From: Paragorgia papillata
Lineage: Eukaryota > Cnidaria > Anthozoa > Scleralcyonacea > Coralliidae
Reading direction: 5' to 3'
Assembly: GCA_035771165.1 (NCBI GenBank)
Contig: JAWNZC010000116.1
Coordinates: 124,001 to 188,000 of the forward strand
Length of the DNA stretch: 64,000 nucleotides
Shown one piece after another: positions 22,601-34,039 of the stretch. The translations under genes and the position numbers were made by a program. Under the pieces are notes generated by a model, which worked only from the letters and a program-made list of their open reading frames with translations, was not told the DNA's origin and did no database searches. Within the stretch, counting starts at the first letter, position 1, and every line of letters starts with the position of its first letter.

Positions 22601-25600
22601 GAGGCCAAGTATTATTTGTTATTCGCCCATTGCATTGAGGCAAAATATTATTCACCCATTGAGGCAAAACATTATTCGCCCATTGAGGCAAAATATTACC
22701 ATTCACCCATTGAGGCAAAATATTATCATCACCCATTGAGGTAAAATATTATTCGCCATCGGAGGCAAAATATCATTAGCCCATTGAGGCAAAACATTTG
22801 CCTGTTGAGGCAAAATATTATTCACCCATTGAGGCAAAATATTATTTGCCCGTTGAGGCAAAATATTATTCACCCATCGAGGCAAAATATCATTCGCCCA
22901 TTGAGGCAAAATATCATTCACCCATTGAAGCAAAACATTCACCCATCGAGGCAAAACATTCGCCCAATTAGTCAAAACATTCGCCTGTTGAGGCTAAATA
23001 TTGGCTGGTTGAAGCAAAACCTTGTTCGTCCAAGGCTATGGTTCTATTCTGTAATATGAGTTTGCCTCCATGAATACCTTCACCATTACACAAAATTAGG
23101 CTTCGTTGCCAAAACAATACATCATTTCTAATCTACATTCCAACCATTCAAATCAAATTCTTATACTTTCATTTCTCATCGAAAGACAAAATTATAACAA
23201 CCACAAACGATATTGTTCCTCTGAAATACAATATTGCGTTGCCCTTTAAAAACTTAGCAAACGTTTCGCCAGCAATCACTTTCATTTATGAAATTCTAGT
23301 TGTAGTGAATATCACACACCTCAAAACTTGCACTAAATAGTTTGGAAGAAAATGCACTTAATTCTTTAACGTTTTCAGAATATTATTCCTTTTCCCCGTG
23401 CACAAATATTGTTTTTGTCTCGTACAAAACTATTAATTAAGCGGTAATTTTCTACCTGAAGCCGGTTTTCCACTAGGCGATTTTTTTCGCGTGAAGCGAC
23501 TTTTCTTTTGTTCGAATTCAATAGATTTCTGATTAGTTCCAGGCAGTATTATTGGATGAAGCCAAAAATCTATTTAGGGGGCGATTACATGACCCGGGCT
23601 GGACCGGTTAACCGGGCTAGCCCGCTTTATATATAAAATGCATGTTGTTTTAACATTTCGATTACATGGCAAGCGGGCTACCCCGGTTTGCCGGGATCCC
23701 GGTTGTCGCAACCGGGCTAGCCCGGTTAACCGGGATGAAAATGTCCATGTAATCGTTTTCAGCCCGGCAAACCGGGCTGAAAAACTGTTGAACTCGCTTC
23801 GATACGCGTTCGTTTGCTTGACTGTGTGAATAAATAGTGCTGAAAGGAACTGAAATAGAACATCAACGTTGTTTGTGTGTTTCGTGATCAAAGCCAAGAT
23901 TTAATAAATTAATTAGTCGTCGTGAAGACGCTTTCCTGGGTTAGCTAAGACTTTAACAATCTTTTTATTAACGATGGGCTTACAAAATAAATAATAGACT
24001 AATTAGTGTAAAACTGAAGTAAAACTAACGTAACTTTGCCCTTATTTACTTGATAATTGCGAATTTCGGCCTGAAATCATCCCGGCTTACCGGGCTAGCC
24101 CGCTCCATGTAATCGTTTCGTAAACTCATCCCGGTTAACCGGTCCATGTAATCGCCCCCTAAATGTTAGTTTTTCTGAAATACTTAACGCTGAACGTTGG
24201 GCTGTATATTAAACTGAAGCTATTGAAAAATGCTATTTGGTATAGAAACTTCAAGACTTTAGCTAAAAGGGATATAATTAAAAATATATAAAAACAACTG
24301 CCATTTTGTTTGCCGAACGTTACAAAATTGTAGTTGTTTTTATATTTTTTAATTATTTCCCTTTTAGCTAAAGTCTTGAAGTTTCTATACCAAGTAGCAT
24401 TTTTCAATAGCTTCAGTTTCATATATAGCCCAACGTTCAGCGTTAAGTATTTCAGCTCAAAACTCAGAATAATTACAACAAGTTTCTTAGTGTCATTTCC
24501 CAGCGAAATATGGTCGAACATTTACTACATTTTAAAAAGTTTAAATGATAACGAGGAAACTTATACTATACATCAAATTGAAGCCAATGCTATTTCTAAA
24601 AACATACGTATAAAACAATGTATTTCAATTCGTTGTTTTGGAGTAATTTGTTATCGGCTTGACGCTGTGCCATTAAAAGACGAGGCACACCGCCCCCAAA
24701 GACAAAAGAAAATAGAAATTTCACCTCGGTAATTGGTATGCTGAGTAACCCGAGAGTGTTGACATGGGAAAACTGCCAGTTTGTTGCTGGGATATCGGTT
24801 AAGACAAGATAACTGATGTCATTATATGTAAGGTTGGATATAATGCCGAAACATGGGACGTATAGAAGTCTAACGTTTTGAGCCTCGTCAAAGAGAAACG
24901 TAGACTTTTCCATGTTTCAGCATTATATCCAATCTCACTATATATTTCGATTTGTGTTTCTACGCAACGCACTAGTTTGATGTCATTATATACGCCTGTA
25001 TACAGGTCCCATATATATAAACAATGCGCCGGGGAAAAACTGCGCTATTAGCATTATACTTAAACTAGTGTGTAGTGTGGTTTTTATATAGGCTTTGTGG
25101 AAATAGAAATAGAAAATTTTGGAAGGTTGGTAATGATGCATCCACTACCGAAATACTCATAACGAAGTCCCAAGTTTTGGCAAAGGCATTTTTTTAGAAT
25201 AAAACGTAGTGTCCTAGATGATTTTTCCGACAAAGGACCAAGCATTGCGTGAAATTAATCTTTTCTGAGTGATCAATATACACCAACCTTCCGGAATTTT
25301 TGGCTTACAAGTAGAAAGTTAATACACCCTTAATTTGACTTGATTCAAACATCAAAATGATGTGAGAGATCTAATAATGATTTAGTAGCTGCTGCATGCG
25401 GGACCTCGAATCGTTTCAAAATATTCCAGAATTACCCTTGAATGACAGTCCGCATTTTCTCCTAATTTAATGTTATGAAAAATTTATAACATTTAAAACA
25501 TTTATATATCCCTCTGGCTATAACCGGATGCAGTTTAGAATATCTGTTTATAGTACACCGTTTAAGATATAAATGCAGATTGTATATGTACAATCTACAT

Positions 25601-26524
25601 GTATGTCTTGTTATGTTTTTTCTACTTGATTAGTAAAGATGACGAATATTACATCTCATTAGAATCTCCTATTGTATAATATGCTATCGTGAGGTGCTTG
25701 CCTTCAGTACTACAGAAAGGAACTCCTATCTGAAAAGTATATATTTGTCAAGTGTCATTGGTATTAATTCGGACACGCTGAAATATCTTTAATGTCCGTG
25801 TAGCTAAGCATACGTGTCTACTTCAATAAATTTAGCAAAACAACGCTAAAACTATCATTTATTAAACTCGCGAACCCTAAATTAGAAGCGCTGCTTTCAA
25901 ATCCACGGCACCTGCCGGATTGCGAGTAAATCGGCTGGCATAAGACATAAGTCATTGCTCTTAAAAAACACTTACCCAAGCTATTCTACTGGAATATGGA
26001 TCTTCAAGCACCGTCCACATCCTCCTCTTGAAGGCTCGCCATTTCTTTCTGACCTTGTGCCTCGTGTTGCCGTTTTCACTGTCTTGCATCTCGTCTCCGG
26101 ACATCAAATCGCTTTCGTCGCGATCGCTTATGGCGTCGTTGGGGGCTGTATTAATGAGTTCGCCCCATGTTTTCTCCAGCTCGTTGTGCTCGTCGTAGTA
26201 GGCCCAACAACAGTGTTCGATTTGCTTGGCGTCGATGCCCCAGAAGGCCAACTCCTGTTCGAACATCGGTCCGCAGATATCGCGCGGAACGTGCAGTTTT
26301 CCGGTCCGAAAGTAGTTGAGAATGTGAGCAAATAGCCCGGGGTGACGATCAAAGAAGAACTCGCGATCTCTTCTCGGGTTCTTTCTCAGTTGTTCGCTGA
26401 TCCAGGCTAGCCTTGTGTCGGGGAAATTCTCGAGCGTGTTCAGGAACGTCTCGTGGCGTTGGCCGCCGACATTGAGAATAACTCGCACATCGGATTCGCC
26501 ATCGTCGCAGAACTCGCTCGACAT
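18696..26524 (-). CDS. Kv-A: Shaw/Kv3-like voltage-gated potassium channel, complete, two exons
   Basis: The minus-strand coding sequence joins 25976-26524 (183 aa) to 18696-19661 (321 aa plus stop), 504 aa in all. The single intron is phase 0, falls after the Trp that follows DPYSSRIA, and has GT-AG borders. The protein has a cytoplasmic T1 tetramerisation domain, six transmembrane segments and a TVGYGD filter, so it should form or join tetrameric K+ channels in the plasma membrane. The T1 motif H-x5-C-x20-C-C (H78, C84, C105, C106) marks the zinc-binding T1 of non-Shaker Kv channels; DPYSSR is Shaw-like. Odd points are Glu291 in S4 where K5 is expected, Tyr282 at the R2 position, and PTS in S6 where PVP is usual. 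A tandem paralogue lies at 36326-44709. The start chosen is the ATG at 26524; an in-frame ATG at 26554 would add ten residues. Confidence 0.95.
19975..20390. mobile_element. Foldback-like element with TGTTTATAT ends and CCGGGATG palindromes, Kv-A intron
   Basis: The left end CTTAGGGCCTGTTTATAT is followed by repeated CCGGGATGAATTTCATCC palindromes. The right part has GGGATGTCGCGTTTATATGG and CCATATAAACGCAACC. Its design parallels the elements at 9365-10312 and 23575-24162: a G-run, TTTAYAT and then clustered palindromes. Confidence 0.6.
20870..20945 (-). pseudogene. 5S rRNA-like fragment (probable 5S-derived SINE)
   Basis: On the minus strand the segment contains TACTTGGAT, then TGGTGACTGCTTGGGAAT. 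This closely follows the 5S rRNA intermediate element and C box (TACTTGGATGGGAGACCGCCTGGGAAT in wording), preceded by an A-box-like GTTAAGCCCGG. The spacing between the boxes is about 4 nt shorter than in 5S and the outer stem is absent, so it is not a functional 5S gene. The surrounding 20700-21130 may be the body of a SINE3-like element. Confidence 0.5.
21130..22540. other. Kv-A intron sequence, nothing recognised
   Basis: AT-rich intronic sequence with short fortuitous frames. I see no domains, RNA genes or clear repeats. Confidence 0.5.
22555..23030. repeat. Minisatellite of about 24 bp, CCCATTGAGGCAAAATATTA units, Kv-A intron
   Basis: About twenty units of ATTGAGGCAAAATATTATTC with lengths of 17-27 bp and small variations (ATCGAGG, GTTGAGG, AAACATTC). 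Open frames on both strands are by-products. Confidence 0.93.
23575..24162. mobile_element. Foldback element with TAGGGGGCGATTACATG ends and CCCGGGCTAGCCCGG palindromes
   Basis: The ends TAGGGGGCGATTACATG and CATGTAATCGCCCCCTA are inverted. Both flanks of the interior carry clusters of CCGGTTAACCGGGCTAGCCC-type palindromes. The 23574-23897 frame on the minus strand has no recognisable domain. Confidence 0.82.
24173..24460. repeat. Long hairpin with arms of about 125 bp, Kv-A intron
   Basis: The arm 24173-24296 (AAATACTTAACGCTGAACGT and onward) and the arm 24329-24458 are near-perfect reverse complements separated by about 32 bp. The two long AT-rich frames on opposite strands are mirror products of this symmetry. 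Confidence 0.9.
24827..24955. repeat. Dispersed repeat 'GATATACTGCCGAAAC', copy 2
   Basis: A variant copy reading TTGGATATAATGCCGAAACATG, followed by GTCTAACGTTT and a nearby inverted half ending at TATATTTCGATTTG. It is related to 8311-8402 and 51966-52056. Confidence 0.7.
25000..25970. other. Kv-A intron sequence, nothing recognised
   Basis: AT-rich intronic sequence up to the donor of Kv-A exon 1. No gene or clear repeat is visible. Confidence 0.5.
25976..26524 (-). CDS. Kv-A exon 1: T1 tetramerisation domain
   Basis: It encodes residues 1-183. The T1 (BTB) domain covers about 13-110, with VILNVGGQRHET, FFFDRHPGLFAHILNYFRTG and the zinc ligands H78, C84, C105 and C106. An acidic linker (about 120-155) and a basic patch (about 155-170) follow, then LEDPYSSRIAW just before S1. 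The donor GTAAGT begins at 25975. The start at 26524 is favoured because upstream residues are not channel-like. Confidence 0.95.
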
Positions 26525-27370
26525 TGTTGATCGACAGAACAGCTGTGCATACACCTTGGATGAATTTAAGTGTCGGGTAATTTAGACCTCTGTAAGCTCT
26601 TCTGTTCTCTTTATTCGCGGAGCTAAGTAGCCGTAGAAAATACGAATTCTTAATATGGTTGGTAAGTTTTTCGCGTGGGTCTGACCTTCGCACTCAGTGC
26701 TCCGTGTCGTCCCCTTTTCCGTATGCACGTTGCCTTTGTATACGTGGTATTCTATTGGAAGTCTACCCTGACACGCATTAAGCTCGCATCGGTGTAAATC
26801 CTCTTAGCTATACTACTAGCGTTCAGCTTCGGTGTTAGAATCATCGACTCGGTGCGCAAGGTATATCCATATGTTTATATATATACATATATACATATAT
26901 ATACTGACAATATATGATGCATTGCTCATCAAAAAGTCATATCAAATACGAGGTCACGTCGCTAATTAGTATCCCTATGTGCCACCTTTATTCCTTTAAA
27001 CATTAATTTGCGTCAGCAAAGATTATTTTTGCGGGTTCTTGTCCGCATATATTGTTTGTTTTCTCGGAGGTCATGTTCTTACATGCGTTCGGTGGCCGCG
27101 TTTTGTTTAACAAGTCACTGAAGTCAGTGGAGAAACACAACTGAATTGTGTTCGCGAATCTGATAGTAATACAAATAGTCACTCAAAGACTATCTGTATT
27201 ATGGCCGTTAAGGATGTTATTTGATACAGTGCCAGACGCCTTCAATCAGAATTTCGAAAATATATACGTGATACTTATCTCGAGGTCTCGTATCGTTGTA
27301 TATATACATCAACAGATTGCACACATATGTGCTACTCTATTTATATCAGGCCTATGCTGGATAGCTTTTG
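26525..27370. other. Upstream region of Kv-A
   Basis: This should hold the Kv-A promoter and 5' UTR. A TA-rich microsatellite lies near 26875-26905. No clear TATA box or other gene is seen. Confidence 0.4.
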
Positions 27371-27374
27371 TGCC

Positions 27375-27990
27375 GGTACGATACAACGATTTGTGAAACT
27401 TGTGTCGCAACGCTATTGCGAGACAGGTTTCAAGACAGACCGCAACGTGTAACACCTCCTCGTTTTATGAATTTGTGTCGCTTTCCATTGCGAGCAGCGC
27501 CGGATTTAGGACGGTGGAGGCCCCTGGGCGGTCACTGACCAGCACAATATATAAGTCACAATTCCTCAGGTTTACAATAACAACTTGTCAACTCCATGCA
27601 TCTATCAATCTGTCATAGTATACACTTTTAGAAGCGACCCTATATATCATCCATATATCTTTTGTCTTGGTTTTGACTCGTATTTTGGGCTCTCAAGATT
27701 TTCTTCATTTCAACACCTATTTTTTCAACTTTCAAGACATTTTTGTGGAGGCCCCCCTTAAACATCATTTTGTGGGGGGCCCTGGGCGACCGCCCAGTCC
27801 GCCCTGTCTTAAATCCGGCGCTGATTGCGAGACGTTTCACAAATCGTTGCGCGAAGTTGAAGTACATCCTACTTTAATTTGGGAAACCTGTATCGCAAGC
27901 GACACAGGTTCATAAAGAAGGGGGTGTTACACGTTGCAATCTGTCTTGAAACCTGTCACGCACATGCAGGTTCACGAAACATTGCATCGT
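27375..27990. mobile_element. Older inverted-repeat element hosting the hAT-like MITE
   Basis: The left half has GGTTTCAAGACAGACCGCAA, GTGTAACACC and TGTGTCGC. The right half has GCGACACAGG, GGTGTTACACGTTGCAATC and TGTCTTGAAACC as complements. The insertion at 27495-27823 interrupts the left arm. Confidence 0.7.
27495..27823. mobile_element. hAT-like MITE with CAGCGCCGGATTTA ends, nested in another element
   Basis: The ends CAGCGCCGGATTTAGG and TTAAATCCGGCGCTG are inverted, with an exact 8-bp duplication ATTGCGAG at 27487-27494 and 27824-27831. It is the family of 16454-16897. It has split an older inverted-repeat element spanning about 27375-27990. Confidence 0.9.
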
Positions 27991-27999
27991 GTAAACAGC

Positions 28000-30690
28000 G
28001 GCTTGTAAACAGCCCCCGCGGTATCGCTGAGAGATAAGCCGTGTTTTTTGAACAAAAAATTAATTTCCCTGTGTGTTTTGATTTAATACTTTCAACAATC
28101 TGCTGTTGACCGCAATCATCTGTGGTACATATTAGAAATTGAGCTTGGTACGTATATTGCGCAAACAGATTTAATAAGATTGCTTTAGAAAGCAAAAGAA
28201 GCTTCCAATTTTGGTACTTGTTTAATACACCTTCTCAGATAAGCGAATCGTGGAGTTGATGGCCGGAGTCGGCACAAATTCCTGTTGAGATATATCGATA
28301 GTCGTATACTATTATATATAGAAAAGATTACTTGATCCGAGAGCGTTAACGCTGCTTGTTCATGTTCAAAAATTTGAGTCATACACACCCCGTTGGTTTT
28401 CTGATTAAAATATTATCGTCTATTTTTTGTTGTATTATAATTACAAAGGATTATGAGTGCCCAGGTCAAAATATTTAGCTTGAAACTCGCGTTGTCATGC
28501 ACCGAGTGTGGTAGTTATGGTGTATGTATTCAGGTATTCAGATTGAGAAAGTCTTTAACCTATACATGTGCTTGGCTTTCCGGAGAAAAGGCTTGGCTCC
28601 CCTTGACGAGTAAAATCGTCTGGTGTTAGACAGTAAAAACATAAAGTATACGTTCCACAACAAAAAATGCGAATGAAAGTCTTTAAACCAATCTATGGTT
28701 TAGTGTATGCGGTTGCAACACAACTTTAGGAGAACCACATTTCATAATTCTTTTGCGGTTTGTTCATCTTATAACACTTAATTAAAATACTTGTGTGTGT
28801 TTGTGTTTCCAAAGTTAGGAATTGAAAGGCTTCGACGGTTCAACCTCTCAAGTTTTCACAACAATGTAGTTTTCAGTGTATTTGAGATGCCCAGGGGGGA
28901 GCCGTACTTGTTAAAGCTAAAGTTATAAGTTTCTCTAAAATCGAGAAAATTTTCCTTTCGTGGTGACATTCATAAATATAGCGTGATTTTTACCTTTGCT
29001 TTTCAGTTTTACAATGGCTGCAGGTAAACTTTGCTGCTACTATACTTAGTAATGACGGCAGCCGGTCTGCTGCTGCTGCTGCTGTAACTATACTCCCAAC
29101 TGGTGCTGATATATACAAACTTCATTGAAAAGATTAATTGATTATTGAAAAGTTCAGTTATGATTGCCCTCAAGGTTTTCTTGTGTTTCCACAAAATAAA
29201 TTCAGAAAATCTAATTTGCATACAATCTGCCGCTTATCGTAAACACAATTTCCGCCTATAGATAAACCAAATTGGAGTTTCGACTTCGCATACGATCTGA
29301 ATCGGGATAAAACCTAGTTCATTTATAACATGAGGCTGAAGCAGCCGTCGTGAAACATAACGTTTCTGATTTCATTTTAATGTTTAGGTATTCTATAAGG
29401 ATAAAATTTGCGAGGGGCGAATCACTTCAAAAATCTCGTACACTTTGCCGCAAATCCCGCAAATCCAAAAATCCATGACAAAAAGTCTTGAAAATCCATA
29501 TATAAAATTCATAAAATTCTTGGAAAATCCATAATTATTTTCACAAGAAATCCGGAAAATTCCGAAAAAAATCCGAAAAATCCAATGCGAAAATCGAAGA
29601 ATTTTTGAAAGTTCAAGAATCTCGTACACTTTTCAGGGAGTGCTTTGCCCCTCGGAAATTTGCTTTTCGCGATTATCCTTGACCATAATAGCCCAAAAGT
29701 CGTGTCTAAAAATGTATTCAAAACATGAGAAAACAGTCTACGCTTATATTAGCTTCCCCGCTATGCTTTAATGGACACGATGTGATTTGCATAGAGGCCC
29801 AAATTGAATAGAAAACTAATTTGCCGATGTGCATGCAAACGCAGAAACGCTACAAATTTTCAACTTATTCATGCATAATTGAGACCATCACTAGAGCTGT
29901 ATCACTAAAGCTGTACCAATGAATATAACTCAGACGTGCATCACAAATGTTTTTATATAGTGGGAAAACAAGCGATTTGTCACGGTTTAGATTGTCGACA
30001 CTTGTTGACAGGATTTTGATGTCAGTTTGAAATGTAGTACAAATACAGTTGTTTTTGTTGCCAGAAACGCGTGACAAGTTTGAATATTTATCCAGCCAAA
30101 TTGGAATAACTAAAGTAAATATGCCAAATAGGATGGGCCAAATTTCGATTTCAAAAAAGGTCTCGCCCGAATATGCGCGTTCTCGTGTATGTGTGTACTG
30201 TGTGTGTGTGTGCATTTAGAAATAGAAAACATCTTTCGCGTTTCCATCGAGTTCTAAAAACACTTGTGAAAAATCGGAGAAGGACAAATTCGACGAATAC
30301 TTGGATCCGCAGCTGTTTTGAGTTCGTCAAAAATCCTTGATTAAATAACCCGTAGGCAAGCAAAACTAACAAATAGCTCTTATCTATTAATCAATCTAAT
30401 TTTTTGTAGTCAGAGTGTAAGTTTGCAGTAGGGGAACACTTCAACGGGAACTTATTAGTCGGCAGTTGTTTCCATTTCATTGTGGATTCATATAGTAATG
30501 AACTACTGACTCTGTGAAATAACTGAGTGCAACGACGCGCGTTAAAAAAGTATAAGCGTTGTAAAAAATAGAGGCGTGTATGTGTCAACTGGCAATTGGC
30601 ATAAGTCTTATTTTTATAGGCACAAATGACCTCACGACTGTTAGCAATGACCTCATGACAGAGCAATTTTCAAAACAAAAAAAAACAAAA
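28000..30690. other. Intergenic sequence between Kv-A and Kv-B, no gene seen
   Basis: AT-rich, with short unsupported frames. A copy of the TGACGAGTAAAATCGTCTGG motif occurs near 28605-28625, a CTGCTG run near 29067-29085, and an AATCCGAAAAATCC-like simple repeat near 29400-29640. Confidence 0.5.
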
Positions 30691-30699
30691 CTCGGAGTA

Positions 30700-31455
30700 T
30701 CACGTTGTGAGACCTTACATGTTACATTTTGAGATCTTACGTTTACATTGCGAGACCTTACAATACATTGTGAGATCTTACGATACATTTTGAGATCTTA
30801 CGATACATTGCGAGACCTTACGTTTATACAGTGGCAGACTTTACGTTACACTGGCAGATCTTACGTTACGTTCAGTGAGACCTTACGTTACAGTGTGAGA
30901 TCTTACGATATATTGGCAGACCTTAAGTTACATTGTGAGACCTTACGTTACGAGACCTTATATTACATTGTGAGACCTTACGTTACGAGACCTTATATTA
31001 CATTGTGAGACCTTACCTTACATTGTGAAACCTTACGTTACATTGTAAAAACTTACGTTACGCTGTAAGACCTTAAGTTACATTGTGAGACCTTACGTTA
31101 CATTGTGAAACGTTACATTGTGAGACCTTGCGTTACATTGTGAGACCTTACGTTACATTGTGAGACCTTACGTTACATTGTGAGACCTTACGTTACATTG
31201 TGAAACCTTACGTTACATTGTGAAACCTTACGTTACATTGTGAGACCTTACGTTACATTGTGAGACCTTACGTTACATTATGAGACTTAAGTTACGTTGT
31301 GAAACCTTACGTTACGTTCTGAGACCTTACGTAACATTGTGAGACCTTACGTTACATTGTGAGACCTTACGTTACATTGTGAGATCTTACCTTACATTTT
31401 GAGATCTTAGTTACATTCGGAGATCTTACATTACATTGCAAGACCATGCATACGT
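30700..31455. repeat. 20-bp minisatellite GAGACCTTACGTTACATTGT
   Basis: About 35-38 units of 20 bp. The array is most homogeneous at 31100-31400 and degenerate at the left (GAGATCTTACGATACATT). A related 20-bp array lies at 51515-51800. Confidence 0.95.
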
Positions 31456-31707
31456 TACACTCTGAACCCTTCGCAAAGTCAACAATGCAATCCAGTGTGA
31501 TCTTACAGCTCATGCCGCGTCGAACGTTTCTGACACGAGGTCACTGCATGCGCTATCAACGGTTAAATAAATAGCTTTCTCTTTTACATTAAATTGTATA
31601 GAGCAAATTGACTAATATGTAATTTATAGTTCAATGATGAATGTGATTGCGGCATAATGTAGACATTGTACCGATATATTATCGTCTTTAATTAATTGTT
31701 ATTTAAT

Positions 31708-31802
31708 ATGGCGCCAGTTCAATATTGCCTTGTTAATATCCAGTGAACATGGGTATGGCGCCAGTTCAATATTGCCTCGTTAATATCCAGTGAACATGGG
31801 TA
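31708..31802. repeat. Direct duplication of about 47 bp
   Basis: Two adjacent copies of ATGGCGCCAGTTCAATATTG through CCAGTGAACATGGGT differ at one base. Confidence 0.92.
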
Positions 31803-31811
31803 GACCACAGA

Positions 31812-32093
31812 ATGAGGGTGCGTGCTGCTTTCATAACATGCAGGTACAAAGGTGTAGACCTTCATTACTCTACAACTGGGAGTGTGGAGAATCTTGCTGC
31901 GGTGTCCAGTGTTGGAGACGAACAGCTCTTTAATAAAACATTGCTAGACTACACGTATACATTCTACGAAATATGTGTGATAGATTACATGAATGGCGGC
32001 ATGCATGAAAACTATATACAAAGAAAAAAACAAGCGCGATATACAGAAACAGCTAGTGACAAAATATATACAAGTATACTGCAAGATAGGTGA
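31812..32093 (+). CDS. Hypothetical open frame, 93 aa
   Basis: An ATG-to-TGA frame with non-repetitive composition and no recognised domain. It has no adjacent exons that I can join and lies next to degraded element sequence, so it may be a chance frame or a fragment of a mobile element. I assign no function. Confidence 0.15.
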   Translation: MRVRAAFITCRYKGVDLHYSTTGSVENLAAVSSVGDEQLFNKTLLDYTYTFYEICVIDYMNGGMHENYIQRKKQARYTETASDKIYTSILQDR

Positions 32094-32503
32094 AGAACTG
32101 GAAACACAGTTAGCTATGCACTATTACACAATTGGCTGGCATCAGGAAGGCCAGAAAAAAACTGTCTGATAAAAAAAAACACATCTGGGAAAAACTTGAC
32201 AGGAAATCTGGGTCGGGACCGAGATAACCAGCGCTGCTCCCCGAACAGAGCTAACACATGCAGTAATATACAAAGAAATAATATATAAAAAACAAACTAT
32301 GTATAGGAATACACCTAATTAAAATACAAGTTTGACGACCAACACTGTTAACCGAGTGACTTCTGCAACGTGATACAAATGAATACACTTTCCTACACTA
32401 CGTACCGTAGGAAAGTATTTATTACGTTACACGAGACTGGAGCTGCTAGTCAGTAACGGCCGGCGCGCCTCGAGTCTTAGGAAAGCTTGAAATTTCTTGA
32501 TTT

Positions 32504-32990
32504 ATGGCGACCAAAAGCAAAAAGAAGATCTATGCTGTTGCCAAAGGGCCTAGAACCGGGGTCTTTCAGACATGGGATGAAGTCAAGGAGCTTGTAGACG
32601 GATCGCCCGAACAAATCTACTGAAGAGCAGCTTTAGCCGAACGAAGGCCACTGAATTTTTACGAAGTCATGGTGTTGAGGTCAATTCGGAGGCGATAGAG
32701 GACGAACTATCAAGTCTGGACCTCAACGATGCCGAAAGTGATGAAGAGGATCAGCTTCTACACGTTGTGGAGAGCATTTGCACAGTGGAAACCGACATGA
32801 AATCGGTTAAGAGTGATGTAGCGGCCATTAAATGAAGCTAATTAAACAACACGACGAAAAGAAAGAGCGAGCCACAGAATGCACTCCTGAAATCCACGAA
32901 GAACTTAAATCCAGGGTAGAAGTTCTAGAAACTGATAACACTGATTTACGTGTTCAAAACGTGGAACCTGAAACGTTCATTGGAAGAACT
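32504..32990 (+). pseudogene. Frameshifted RNase H1 N-terminal/viroplasmin-like domain fragment
   Basis: From the ATG at 32504 the frame reads KKIYAVAKGPRTGVF and then TWDEVKELV. That is the signature of the small RNase H1 N-terminal fold, also called the viroplasmin domain, which binds RNA/DNA hybrids in cellular RNase H1 and occurs in many retroelements. The frame stops at TGA 32621-32623. The second half of the domain and an acidic stretch continue in another frame to TGA 32833-32835, and a coiled-coil-like Glu/Lys-rich stretch follows in a third frame. At least two frameshifts make it a pseudogene, probably of a transposable-element protein. No virus needs to be invoked, since this domain is widespread in eukaryotes. 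Confidence 0.6.
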
Positions 32991-32999
32991 CGTATATCA

Positions 33000-33720
33000 A
33001 CTTGAGTTGAATCTCATCTTCGACCTTAGATTGAATCCCACCATGGACCTTGAGTTAAATCCCACCTTGGACCTCTAGTTGAATCTCACCTTGGCCTTTG
33101 GGTTGAATCCCACCTCCCTCAGATTGAATCCCACCTTGGACCTTGAGTTGAATCCCACCTTGGACCTTGAGTTGGATCCCACCTTGATCCCACCTTGGCC
33201 CTTGAGTTGAATCTCACCTTGGACCTTGGATTGAATCCCACCTTGGACCTTGAGTTGAATCCCATCTTGGACCTTGAGTTGAATCTCACCTTGGACCTTG
33301 AGTTGAATCCCACCTTGGACCTTGAGTTGAATCCCACCTTGGACCTTGAGTTGAATCCCACCTTGGCCCTTGAGTTGAATCCCACCTTGGACCTTGAGTT
33401 GAATCCCACCTTGGCGCCCTTGAGTTGAATCTCACCTTGGACCTTGAGTTGAATCCTACCTTGGACTTTGAGTTGAATCCCACTCTTGGACGTTGAGTTG
33501 AATCCCACCTTGGAGCTTGAGTTCTTGGACGTAGAGTTGAATCCCATCTTGGACCTTGAGTTGAATCCCACTCTTGGAGCTTGAGTTGAATCCCACCTTG
33601 GACCTTGAGTGGAATCCCACCTTGGACCTTGAGTTGAATCTCGCGTTAGGCCTTGGGTTGATTCCCACGTACCTTGGACCTAGAGTTGAATTTCCACCTT
33701 GGACCTTTGGTTCAACCATT
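33000..33720. repeat. 24-bp minisatellite TTGAGTTGAATCCCACCTTGGACC
   Basis: About 29 units follow the viroplasmin-like fragment directly. Some are shortened or lengthened (CTTGGCCCTTGAG, CTCTTGGACGTTGAG). All open frames on both strands here are by-products of the multiple-of-three period. Confidence 0.95.
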
Positions 33721-34039
33721 AGTTAAATCACAACAGCAGGAACAGCGTCAACAAACACACCAAAAAAACAACCCCAAACAACAGTAAAACAATAACAGCA
33801 GTAACATGTCAAAATTCAGTTTCGTTTAATTTTTGACACCTTTGAAATCTGTATTTCATTTCGTTGCGAAACTTCACACTAGCTATTAGCATCTTTAAGA
33901 TTACATCAAAAGCACTAGTGTATCAGAGAGCCTGCACTGTACAAAACGTCTTATAAATATATTTAGCGTGTTTTGTTGATTAGTCATTTAGTCTGTTAGC
34001 ATGACACATATAATAGCATCAAATTGTTATAGACTATCT

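Noticed and set aside
22555..23030. CRISPR-like array
   Set aside because: Units are adjacent without unique spacers, lengths vary, and the host is an animal; it is a minisatellite.
32504..32990. Endogenous plant-type pararetrovirus insertion
   Set aside because: The viroplasmin-like fold is common to cellular RNase H1 and animal retroelements; no other viral domain is nearby.
33119..33719. Repeat proteins on both strands (up to 150 aa)
   Set aside because: They are products of the 24-bp minisatellite; frames are open on both strands, so no coding bias.
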